Source: Nicotiana tabacum
Taxonomy: Eukaryota; Streptophyta; Magnoliopsida; Solanales; Solanaceae
NCBI RefSeq assembly: GCF_000715075.1
Contig: NC_134080.1
Location: forward strand, 34,390,758 to 34,454,757
DNA: 64,000 nt
Reading direction: 5' to 3'
Shown: positions 34,801-45,824 of the stretch, one piece after another
Layout: the number at the start of each line of letters is the position of its first letter
How positions within the stretch are numbered: the stretch's first letter is position 1
Position numbers and translations under genes: made by a program
Notes under the pieces: generated by a model
Databases searched by the model: none
What the model saw: the letters and a program-made list of their open reading frames with translations, nothing else
What the model was told of the DNA's origin: nothing

Positions 34801-35709
34801 AAACTCAATCCTTCATAAGCTCGTGCAAGACAAACCATCTAGTACTTCAAATCTTCTACAAATCTCACATTCACCCTCATAACAGTCAAGCCCACTCTCT
34901 TAAGCAACTCGAATTAAATTTGCAACGCATATATTTCACTGGTAAAAGATATCTTCCAACAAACAACATAAGGATCACACAAATTTTAGAACACTCTGTA
35001 GGAGATAACACATCTGCTTCGCCTTAAACTAACATCTCTTTATACCTTTTCACTGTCATAAACATTACGCAGTCACTTAATCTTCTTGAGTCTGAACTCA
35101 TATCACGACATGAAATCTACTTCATTCCCCAACTAGAAAACATGGAAAGATCCTTCAACACACCCATAACTCGAGGCTAAACATCAAATCAAGATGGAAT
35201 TCAAGCACCAAATAGCTCTTTCTACCCCCAAGCAGACCCTTCTCATCACATCCAAATCATATGAATTCATCTCACAGTCACATCATGCTCATCACGTAGC
35301 TATCCAACCATCACTTCCACTAACAAGGACATTACCGAACATATAAATACAAAAGCATATGCTCACACAATCAACGCCTCAGTGCTCAAACTATAGGCAA
35401 AATCCGGCCTCAAGTCCTCCAAACTAGCCCATCATCAACATGCCAAGATCACATCTTGCTCCTCAACCAGAAAATCACAAGCCCTAGATGCACAGCTAAT
35501 ATCGAGCGCTCATGTGCGCATACGAACATGTAGAAGGAATTCAAAGAGTTACATTTCAAGCTGAATCAAGGACACACGATAGGAATTCAAGAATGTGAAG
35601 TTTTTTCTAAAAGTTCTGCAGCCTCCCAAGGATAAGTACAAACGTCTCCGTACCGATCCACGAGACTCTATTAAACCTACTTATGACTCGTGAGACCTAT
35701 GTAACCTAG
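31871..35709 (-). other. Internal region of the nested element, no coding domain seen
   Basis: 3.8 kb, rich in A and C on the given strand. I found no gag, protease, RT or integrase motif in any frame, and the longest ORFs are about 100 codons without recognisable similarity. The part next to the primer site looks like a normal 5' leader. Either this is a LARD-type internal region or the coding part is decayed beyond recognition. Confidence 0.6.
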
Positions 35710-35721
35710 GCTCTAATACCA
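35710..35721 (-). promoter_or_regulatory. Primer binding site, initiator tRNA-Met
   Basis: Reverse strand TGGTATTAGAGC, one C-to-T change from TGGTATCAGAGC, the complement of the plant initiator tRNA-Met 3' end. It lies 3 bp after the LTR. Confidence 0.88.
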
Positions 35722-35724
35722 ACT

Positions 35725-38272
35725 TGTCACGACCCTAAAACCGACCCGGTCTTGATGGCGCCTATCGTGAAACTAGGCCAGCCGACACAATTCCCGAATT
35801 TAACCATTATTCAATAAAAGTCATTTCTAAGCCTTCAATTAATCAAATATCTCATAATGTAAGTCTAAAAGAACAGTGCAGAATAAATACACAAGCTTGA
35901 CATCGAGGTGTCACAAGTCACGAGCATCTACTCAGGTCTGAATACAACGATGAGTCTGAAAATATACTAAAAACAATCTAAGGAAGATAATAGGGAGAAG
36001 AGCAGGGCTGCGAACGTCGAGCAGCTACCTTTCTAACTCCGATGACTCTGCCACTAGGCAATCAACACCCGCTATCGGGTTTAGAAATACCTGAATCTGC
36101 ACATAAGGTGTAGGGAGTAATGTGAGTACACCAACTCGGTAAGTTATAAAAGTTGAGCAGTAAAAAACACATAAACCACGTCATAACGCTACAGCAAATG
36201 CAGTACATTTCCAAAACAGTACAGAAATTATTTACTTCGTAAATCAAGCTCAGTTTTAGTAAAACCCTTTTAAAACAACTTTCAATAGTTTCAAACGAGT
36301 GATAAAAATAGTGAGTAAAAATGATAGAAACGTAAATAGCCCCTCGGGCAAAACATGTACCATACACCGCCCCTCGGGCAAAATATCAATAGAACCAGCT
36401 CCTCGGGCATAACATGAATCAAGAACCGCTCCTCGAGTAAAACATGGATCACGAACAGTCCCTCGGGCAATAATATGAAACAACAACAGCCCCTCGGGCT
36501 ACATCATATCACTCACACTAGGTACTCGCGCTCACTGGGGGTGTACAAACTCATGGAGGGGCTCCTACAACCCAAGCGCTATAACAAGTCATCTCGTGGC
36601 ATAGTCAAACAGGCCATCGGCCTTATAACAAGCCACCTTATGGCATAACAAATCAAGCCTTTGGCCTCATAATCATGAATTAGTACAACACTGTTGCGGC
36701 GCGCAGCCCGATCTTATAATATCCTCACAACACAAGCCATCAGCCTCACTCAGTCAGAAGTCTCTTAAGCCACTCGGGCAACAATAAAATATGATGCTCT
36801 GCCTAAAATATCATTTAAAAAATCAAAACGGAGTAAATATTGCTGAGTTATGAAAACAGTAGAATACAGCATGACTAAGTACAAATATAAAGTCAAAATA
36901 GTGAGGAATAGTAGTAAAAATCCCCTAAGGGTCCAAAACAGTTGGCACAAGGACCAAATATGGCATTCAACCCAAAACACGATAATACTTTCCAAAACAC
37001 AATGATATCAAACAGTTTTCAATCAAATACGCGATTTAACAGTCATACGGGACGAACTAAGTCACAATCCCCAACGGTGCACGACCTCACACTCGTTATC
37101 TAGCGTGTACGTCACCTCAAAGTAGCACAATGATGTGAAATCCAGGGTTTCATGCCCTCAGGATAATATTTACAATCATTACTTACCTCAATCTAGATGA
37201 AATTTTACTCCACAATGCCCTCAGCGCTTGACTCGGCCTCCAAATGCTCCGATTCTAACCAAAATCAGTATATTATCATCAATATACGCTAAAGGAATGA
37301 ATTCCCTATGAAAATTATCAAATTAGACCAAAAATCCAGAATTTGGCTCAAACTCGGCCCCCGGGCCCATGCTTCGGAATCTGATGAAACTCACAAAATC
37401 CGACAACCCATTCAACCATGAGTCCAACCATACCAAAATTACTAAATTCCGATAACAATTCGGCCTCTAAATCTTCAAATCTTATTTTCAAATCCCTAAG
37501 TCCAAAACCCCAATTTACACCTCAAAAACATGTAATCTAGTCGAATTATTCGATGATAATTCAATATTATGGAGTAGAAATGATCACAAATGACTTACCT
37601 CAAGATTTCCCATGATTTCTTGCTCAAAAATCGCCTCAAGCCGTGTTCTTACGCCAAAAAAATGTCAAAATGAGCTAAAAAAATAGAACAGCATTAATAA
37701 ACCTGATTCTGGTTGCTAAAAGCCATTTCCGGTCGCTAAAAGTGGTCTAATCTGGTCGTTAAAGGTGCACACCAGATCTGATGTACCAGCAGTCTTTAAT
37801 TTCACTAAAAAGGTTTTAACTCCATCATACGAACTCGGAATTCGATGATTCTTGTTCCTATGAGTCATAAATAATAATACGAACATAGTCCTTCAATCAA
37901 AACTCAATTCAGAGACATTTGCTTAGTGTGATACCCATTTCGCTCCTTAAACAATTAACTCATGATTTGCGTCAAAAACTCAATCGCGACTTGATCAAAT
38001 TAGACCAAACTTTTCAGATCACTCTTATAATTCATTATCAAAATTCCGGAAGTCTCAAAATCAAATTTCAATCTCAAGAACTAAAAATGGACCTTTGGAT
38101 CATTACATGCTTATGCTCAAAATGCCAAAATCTTCCAAAAACTCTTCCATAACTTATTCGAGCCTTATGCGACCCCGACCAAACATGCCAACACACCCCA
38201 TAACATCATTCAAACTTGTTCCAACCTTCGAAACGCTCAAAACAACATCAAAACATCGAATCACCCTTGGAT
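35725..38272 (-). repeat. 5' LTR of the nested element, truncated
   Basis: Matches 28829-31366 of the other LTR. The outer 490 bp or so (U3 start) are missing. At 38272 sequence returns to Athila pol. The array of CCCCTCGGGC words is at 36335-36500. Confidence 0.88.
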
Positions 38273-38417
38273 TGAAGTGGTGTTTGTGACTCTATTTGGT
38301 GCACTTGACTTGAAGAGCAGAAATGGGGAGGTCTTCAGAGTTAATGGGCACAGGGTCAAGCACTACCTTGGCAAGATTGATGACAGCCACATGGTGGCAC
38401 TGCTCCATCTAAAGTGA
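38273..38417 (+). pseudogene. Athila pol, C-terminal end
   Basis: Resumes pol after the nested element: EVVFVTLFGALDLKSRNGEV, then RVNGHRVKHYLGKIDDSHMV and a stop TGA at 38415-38417. The VNG.RVKHYLG block marks the pol end of Athila elements. About 50-60 bp between 28828 and this point appear lost. Confidence 0.85.
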
Positions 38418-39686
38418 TTTGATGGTAACCTGCATCATGTCACGACGTTAAATCAGGTGCTTCTTGGGAGGCAACCCATGTGTCTTTCTTTTTGTTTTTA
38501 TTTGATTTTCTTTTTAGTATAGGATTTGCTTTTGGTCTAACTGGTTGTGAGATGTGTGTAGGATTGTTTTGATGCAGTGCAGGGCTAAACTGGAAAAATG
38601 ATGCACTCTCTGAAGTTTGGACTGCTACCGCAATGCATGTTTTGTGGCCGCAATGGCCTTGTTATGGGGGCAAAATCTCATTGTGGTCCGCAGTGTTGAA
38701 TGGTAAAAAGTGGAGGTTCTCTGAAGATTGTCACCACGGCCGCAATGCATTTTATGCGGTCCGTGGTGCCCTACCACGGCCGCAGTGCATTTCTTGCGGT
38801 CTGCAGTGACTGCCTCCCCCAGTGCTTCATATGTTTGAGTACCCCCGAACTGCGGTGCATTTTGTGCGATCCGCGGTGAGTAGGTGCAGTGGGCCCCAGG
38901 TCCTTTTTCTATAAATAGGACCTCAGGACTTCATTTAAAAATTATTGCTCATTTGCTCACTAAATAGAAAAAAACATTGTTCATCTCACCCCTAGCTGCA
39001 CACATTCAATCACTAATTCACTTTCATCTGTGTTGCATCTCATTACTGGTACTTTTAATCTTTCCTTAGTCTCTAATTGTGTTTATTTTCTTTTAATTTG
39101 TTAGTTCTACGTCTTTTTCCTCCCTTTTTCTTTGAATTTTTAGCTTAAGGTTGCATAATGTGTTTAGATTAGGGTTAATTAGCTATGAATGATGATTGAA
39201 CACCTAGTGGGTTAATGATATGTGAATTTAGGATAAAAATGAGACAAAAATTATTCCCTAGGTTGGTATTGCTGCTTATGACTTACTGCGGTCCGCGATG
39301 GTTTTTTTGCGGTCTGCGGTGCCTCTCTGTGGTTCGTGATGCCATTTTGTACGCACCGCGGTGGTTGAAATTCAGAGAGTTGAATGTTGAGGACCTTGGC
39401 CGCGGTGGATTTTTTGCGGTCTGCAGTGCCTTACCGCGGTCGCACTAAATTCTTGCGGTCTATGGTGGCCTTTATCAGAGAGTGGGTAATTTGACCCCCA
39501 CCTCAATGTGGACCGCGGTACCATTTTGTGCAGTCCGTGGTGGTCTCTTTGCGGCCGCATTGCATTTTATGCGGACTGCGGTCTGCAATTTTGCTTTCAA
39601 CTGTCAACTTTCTGCAATCATACTCTTCACTGCTTCTCCTGGTACTGTGATACTAACAAGTTTTAATTGAATTCTCCTTGTAGACA
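38418..39686 (+). repeat. Athila spacer with repeated GCGGTCCGC-type words
   Basis: Non-coding, between pol and the env-like ORF. It starts with the conserved block holding GACGTTAAATCAGGTGCTTC and TTGGGAGGCAACCCA. From 38620 to 38890 and 39290 to 39590 it carries many irregular units in which GCGGTCCGCGGTG-like and TGCATTTTATGCGG-like words alternate, able to pair with each other. The same words are in this element's LTRs. Confidence 0.7.
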
Positions 39687-41638
39687 ATGGTTAAATCACG
39701 AGGCGGAAGTGAAAAACATAAAGGCAAAGGAGAGTCCTCCCGGGGTAGGGGTCGAGGTATGATCAAATTGACCCACCCCCCCCCCAAGTTCGGCAAGCAA
39801 TTAAAGAAACCAGAAAGTCAATCAAGGCTGCAAATAGAGCTGCTTCCTATTCATAGAAAAGTGAGTATGTACCCTCCCAGAGGCATCTGACTCTGGTTCA
39901 GTGCCAAAGTATATTCCTGACTGGACGGAGAGGCATAGATTGAGAGATACACCTTCGGACACTCCTACTGCTCAAGCTTCAATTCAAATTTCTTTTGAGT
40001 CATCTGAGGGCAGTGACAGCACAGCATCTACTTCACCCACAGCTTCAACACCCGGGGAGGACCCCATTGAAGGGGGAGAACCCTAAACCGGGGGGTGGAG
40101 AGGACTAGAAAACCGGAGGCTTGGCAGGATAGATTCGTCAGTGAGATTGCTTGCCACAAATTCCGAGAGTGGTGGCCCAAGAGGAAGTTGATACTTGAAC
40201 GAAGATTCATTGAAAAGGACCTTATGCCTCACAACCCTAATATGCAGAGGCAATTCAGAGAGAGACCGGGCTGGGACTATTTTACATACAACGTCGAGGA
40301 TGCAAATGAGCACTTAGTCAAGGAGTTCTACACTAATGCTTCCCACATCAAAAAGGAAACTAAAGTGACTAAGGTGCGAAACTTGACAGTGAAATTTGAT
40401 GGGAAGACTATCAATGACTACCTGGGCTATCCGGACGACGATGAAACATTATACTTAGAAAAGATAGCATTGGGTGAGGATACCCCTCCGTGGATTGCAG
40501 AGTACTTGGTACTCCCAGGTACCACCCCAGCATGGCTGACAGCAGGAGTCCAAATTTTGAGGAGAACCCTGAACTTCGAGGCTAAAGGGTGGAGACCTTT
40601 GTTTGTAGCAGGTTGGACCCCACAACTCATGAGAACTCCCTTCCTATCTTCTGGGCAATTTTGGTAGCATCTATTATGGCGGGGTACCCTATCAACATTG
40701 GGAACATAATGTCTAGGGCGATCATAAGGGTGGTGAATGAAGGCGATAGATCCTACCCTTTTCTACATTTCCTGACAATTTACTTTGAGGACCAAGATGT
40801 GGATAAAAGGAAATTTGAAGTGAAGGTGAAACCGAAGGCGCCATTTTCCTGGTACATCCTCAAGGGTGATGACAACCCCAAAGACCCTAAAGGCAAAGCC
40901 ATTACTTCTACTGGCCAGTATGAATAGCCAGTAGTAGTAGCTTCTTCTCAGCCTCCCTCAGCTATACCAGACATTGCCCCAGGACCCTCTACTACCACTG
41001 CTTCAGATATCCCCTCATCCTCAACTTACCCGTTGACTGCCCACCATTTGAGCCAAACCCTTGCCATTATCAACAACTGGATGCAGGAAGCTACTTCTAA
41101 GCTGTTTGTGCTTTCTAGCTTGGTGGAGGCCAAGTTCGTACCCCCACAGTCACGAGTTCCAGCCTCAGTGGAGGAGACTCTCAAGGAGCTTCTGGACAAC
41201 CAGAAGAAGCTCCTGGAGAACTAGAAGTTGATCTTGAATGTTCTAGGTACTCATGGAAAGGCATTGAATAAGCTTGCAAAGGAGACAAAGAAGTTGAAAA
41301 GACTCGAGCTTCTAAGGAGTCAGTAAAGGAGTTAAGGGTAGAAATGGAGAAGATGAAGGCCACTGACCATCTACCATTGGACCTGCTATTGCATAACCCG
41401 ATTACAGTAGCTCAGCCTGAGCCAGAGTAGGAGATGGAGAGGCCAGTAAAGAGGAAGAAGGTGATTCCCCGAGCTGATGATGTTGTGATAGAGGTGGAGG
41501 ACCCCCAGGGAGGTTCCTCTAGCCAGCCTCAGGTCTCAGAGAAGCCACAGGTCCCAGTGCAGGCACAGGTTCCAGAGGTTGAGTCATAGGTTCTTGAGCA
41601 GTCCCAGGGACCCAGGCTCATGACCCCATACAGACGGA
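39687..41638 (+). pseudogene. Athila third ORF, env-like / 'putative plant transposon protein'
   Basis: Starts MVKSRGGSEKHKGKGESSRG, a very basic, Gly/Arg-rich leader. Then a Ser/Thr/Pro-rich part, and a core (40095-40667) with WQDRFVSEIACHKFREWWPK, RRFIEKDLMPHNPNMQRQF and VKFDGKTINDYLGYP, which resembles the plant transposon-protein family PF20167 found downstream of pol in Athila. A coiled coil and a Gln/Pro/Val-rich tail follow. Frameshifts near 39890, 40090 and 40660 and several stops inactivate it. I see no clear signal peptide or membrane segment, so 'env-like' refers to position only. Confidence 0.7.
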
Positions 41639-43460
41639 GGTCCAATAGGGAGTTTCTCTTTACTCTCTATTTTTTATTGAGCTATTTTTGGTTAGTTAGC
41701 ATTGAGTACAATTCTAGCTTTCATTTGAGGGGGTAGCCCTATTTTGATGACATTGGGTTGTAAATATGATACTACTTTACTTTCTTTTTATTATGCTTTT
41801 GTTTTTACGTTTGGTATGTATATAACTTCACTACTTTATTTCACTTTTTGTACTTTGCAACTTTGGTCTGTATATAAATTTATTTTCTGATGTATATATT
41901 CATCCCCTCTTAAGTATATTCATTTAAACCCCCCTATTGTACATATTCATTTTTCTTTCCGCATTTTTCTTTCATAGGTTCTTACTTCACATTCTTAGCT
42001 TCTTGTTTTGAGTTTTGCGTGCAATAAACCTTTGATTTTCTTAATGCCATGGTTCTTTCCAAAGGTGGAATTTGTGTGAACTGGGTGGCCTTCCCGATGA
42101 TGGATGGCATGACAACCTTCTTAAGGGCTTGAGTCTGTTTTCTTTTGTTTTAGTGTAAATAGTAGCTAATGAGTAATAGTTCCTCAAGCAAAGCTTCACT
42201 TGGGCCTAACACATTTGCCTTTGATCCTATGGTTAAAAACAAATTGTTGTGTATAGGATGGTGAAAGTGGTGACCTTGAGACTCTTGTGTTGGCCGATAA
42301 TCATCAAGTGGTTTTTCGGGACCATGTGTGTTGCTCAAATCTTAGCTAATGTTGTTGTTGGCCCCCGAATCTGTCTCTTTAGCACTATAGCTTGTGTGGT
42401 AAGAATTTGGATTGCAAGTCCAAGTCCCGTGCCATTAGTCTAGAACTTACCCTGAATGTTTGTCTAGGCGAAATTCTAAGTGTAGTTTGACTTGAGAAGT
42501 GATTATAGGCTCTCCTTGATCCGAATGTTATCTTGAAAACATCCATATCCTACCAATGATAATATCCCTAGTCAACCCTTTTGAGCCATAGCCTTTTTCT
42601 TTCAAAGACCATGATACAAGCCTTTACCCGTTCTAAAAAGACCCTCTTTTGGCACCCGAGCACAAGGCAAAAGCTTAAGTTTGGGGGAGAGATGAGGAAT
42701 GCAACAAAGTGGTAAAAGGTATAAAGAAAAGGAAAGGCAATGGAAAAGAAAGAAAATCAAAAATCAAAAAGAATGAACAATGTAGAAGAAATGAAAGGAG
42801 TCAATAAAAGTAAAGAGATGAAAGGTGTGAAAAGTTTAGAAAGGAGAAAAGGGTTTGAAATGAACAAGAAAGAGTGACATTGTGTCTCTCTAACCCCTAA
42901 GAAAGAGGTAAATGACTCAAAAACTCAACAGAATGTGTGCCAAAATAAAGTGCTTAAGGGAAGATGGAACCTACTTAGACCAAATATTTCCAACTCTGAA
43001 CCAAAATCCTTCACTATATCTCCACAAAATTCCTATATGATCTTGAGTTGAATGAAGCTTACATTAGTGGTGACTCACATAAGGGTCAACCTTATGGTAC
43101 TTAGAGCCGGACTTGTGACCTTTCTTTGAGAGAAATGAGTATGTTTTCCACAATCCTCGTTCTGAGTGCTAAAACCTAAAAGTGAGATTTGTTTATGGAG
43201 AGTTGAGGAATATGAGTTTGGGTTCCACAATGACCAAAGTAGTAGAAAGAGTTTCCTTGATGGATTGAGTCAACTCTTGATGCTCTTATGTCGCACTAAA
43301 TCCATGGTGATTAAAAGGTCGAATATTGTTAATGATTCATTTGAATTGAGGGAAATTGTTAGTCTCAATTGATACTAGATGAGGTCACTTTAAGTCAGCT
43401 GAATTTTCTTGGTTTTGCTCTTAAGGAGGTGGGACTTATTTTGTTTGCTTGAGGACAAGC
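41639..43460 (+). other. Athila 3' non-coding region
   Basis: T-rich first half, then a strongly purine-rich part at 42640-42900 made of AAAG/GAAA words. No coding domain. It ends with AGGTGGGACTTATTTTG and GAGGACAAGCAAAGG, the usual lead-in to the Athila polypurine tract. Confidence 0.65.
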
Positions 43461-43482
43461 AAAGGTTTATGTTTGGGGGAGT
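43461..43482 (+). promoter_or_regulatory. Polypurine tract of the Athila element
   Basis: GTTTGGGGGAGT directly before the 3' LTR; the longer context AAAGGTTTATGTTTGGGGGA is typical of Athila. Confidence 0.85.
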
Positions 43483-45022
43483 TTATAACTAGGGATTCTA
43501 GTTCATTTTACACTCCTTTTTACTTGAATTTTGGTTAAAAATGTATACAATTAGTCCCAAAGGCTTACATGTTGTACTTGTTTGCAGGGTTTGGTCAAAA
43601 AAATGACAAGTAGTCAAAACTAGCTCAAAAAGGAGTGAAACATGCACAAGTACCAAGAACAAGTCAAGGCACTGCTACAACATAAAATCAATTGCAGCCG
43701 CAACAGACCTACTGCGGCAGTAGACCATTTTATGCGGTTCGCGGTGGAGGAGTTCAGAGAGGTGTACTTTTGGAGCTTCAAGAAGTGCGGTCCGCAGAGG
43801 ATTTCTTGCTGTCGCAAAAAGCCTCTTTGCGACCGCAATCCATTTTATGCGGTCCGTGGAGAGGAGATTCAGATAGTTGGGAGTTTGGGCGATTGAAGCC
43901 AGCGCGCTCTGCAGAGCATTTTGTGTGGACTGCAATGAAGCCACTGGGGTCGCAGTGCATTTTATGCGGCATCGATGGCTAGATTCAGAGAATGACAAGT
44001 CAAGCCAAAAGCCTCATTGTGGTCGGCGGTGCATTTTATGCGGACCGCAGTACCTCCGCCAGGGGTATTTTTGTCCAAAAAATTCGGCCTAGTATAAATA
44101 CTTTCTTTTCATATTTTTAGGGTACTTGTTGTAATCAGTTAGAGTCCAAAGCACGTGAACGGATGTTTTATCCTATTTTGAGTAATTTGTAGCTAGATTA
44201 ACACTGAATCTTCAATCTCTTAGTTTGTAATCATAATTTATGGGTTATTCTTCATCTAATTTTCTGATTTCTTCTATTATTATGAGTAGCTAAACTCATT
44301 AGCTAGGGTTGTGGCTCAACCATAGTGTAGGTATTTGATGGGTCTTTTGTTCTAAGGCTAAGATTTTTATGGGTAGTTGATATTTGGACTGAATTGTATT
44401 TTCTATGTTGAATTAGTGGTTGCAAACACTAATTTGTGACTATTTGACTTGGGCTCTTCTTGAGAAAGAAAACTTGAGTCTAGGAAAATCAGCCCAACAA
44501 GGAATTGGAGTGTAATCAAGAGATTGATAGCCCCAATTAAAGGGTTAAACCTACAGATAGTAATACCCGACTTGAGTCTATATTACATGCACAAATTTGA
44601 CACCCAATTATTCTTGAGAAAGTCAATTAGGGCAAAGTCACTCAAGTTATCGAGAGGTATAAAGTGAGTAGTTCTGTGCATTGGCTATATCGCAATCCCC
44701 AATATAACATCTTTGCCTTAGGCTTTAGACCCATCAAGTATTCACCTAGGAGAAAGTCACTTCCCTAGTGCCTCTTTAACTATTTAGAAAACCTTAAAAG
44801 CATTCTCTCTTAGTCTAATTTAGCATACTATTAGCATAAAATTAGAAGTAATAAACAATGATTATGATTGGAAGTGTAATTAAGAGCACTACGCACTGCT
44901 AGTTTAGATAGGAATCCAATTCCCAATTCTAGCTCCCTGTGGATTCGATCCCGACCATCTCGGGTAAAAGCTGCTTTGACCGCTCTTGCCACTTTGTAGT
45001 GGTGTAGGGTTGTCATCGGTTA
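43483..45022 (+). repeat. Athila 3' LTR
   Basis: 1540 bp, starting TTATAACTAGGG (TG mutated to TT) and ending TCATCGGTTA (CA mutated to TA), followed by the target-site copy AGTAC at 45023-45027. TATA box at 44093-44100. It is visibly more diverged from the 5' LTRs than those are from each other. Confidence 0.92.
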
Positions 45023-45027
45023 AGTAC

Positions 45028-45824
45028 CATTTCAAACATAAGGTGCTCCTGCAGAAGATAACACAAAATCGTCATTAATGTTACTTGGTTTATCAAGCAT
45101 TAGAAGTTTGTTGATTAACTTCTGATTTGGAACTTCCAGAGTAAGTACCATCTTGAGTTAACTATATCTTGAATAAATTTTTATGTTTGATTATATCTTC
45201 TCCAATATTTCGTGAATTCTAAATTATTTTAATTTGTTGACTCTCGTAAAAACTGATTATTCATCAAAAAGAGATTCAAAAGAACCCCATGACGGAGGTA
45301 TGTATTGGGTGGAACTACCATCTTAGTGAACATATCTAGATATAAAGAATGTGCTATATTATAATCAGCCTGAAGAGTTTGTACTTGAATTAAATTATCT
45401 ACTCAGTATCCTTGGATATTTGACTTATGGAACTTCAGTTTGATACTTTATGTGATAAATACAGTAAATAAATTACTCTATCAGTGTCTTGAGATAGAGA
45501 AGAAATTTTCTAATTAAGGTCTGTGAAAAAAATGAGAAAAGCAAAATGGATTACTTTTTTATATTTTCCTTTTCATGATTTTTGATCAGAAAATTTTATT
45601 ATTGACAAAGCCCACAAATATAATGTTGGGATGACTTAAGAAATATTAATATCATTTCATTTACTTCATATCCGTATATGTTCTTTATAATGAATGGACT
45701 ATTTATGTCATTTGGTAGTCATATGATTTTAATGTATTTTTTTTCTTTTAATTGAGGGCAAGTAAAATGTATTGACCAACTTTTTTGGACATTATTTGCA
45801 TTTCATATAATTGTCAGCATTAGT
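45028..45824. other. 3' flank of the Athila insertion
   Basis: About 800 bp of AT-rich sequence, in the ancestral genome continuous with 20858-21849. I see no gene, RNA or repeat boundary. Confidence 0.45.

Larger units (their letters stand above)
28829..38272 (-). mobile_element. Nested reverse-strand LTR element, non-coding (LARD-like)
   Basis: It is inserted in Athila integrase. On the reverse strand the order is: truncated 5' LTR (38272-35725), initiator-Met primer site, 3.85-kb internal region without recognisable coding capacity, polypurine tract, full 3' LTR (31857-28829). The LTR ends TGTAACGACCC...GGGTCGTGACA are of a kind common in chromovirus-like elements. The insertion lost about 490 bp of the 5' LTR and a short piece of Athila pol at its right edge, so no target-site duplication remains. 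Lack of gag and pol with large LTRs fits a large retrotransposon derivative. Confidence 0.82.
21850..45022 (+). mobile_element. Athila-like Ty3/gypsy element, complete but decayed, with a nested insertion
   Basis: Bounded by AGTAC at 21845-21849 and 45023-45027, a perfect 5-bp target-site duplication. Order: 5' LTR, Asp-type primer site, gag, protease, RT, RNase H, integrase (broken at 28829-38272 by another LTR element), pol tail, GC-motif region, env-like ORF, purine-rich 3' region, polypurine tract, 3' LTR. Without the nested insertion it would be about 13.7 kb. All ORFs are inactivated. Confidence 0.9.
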
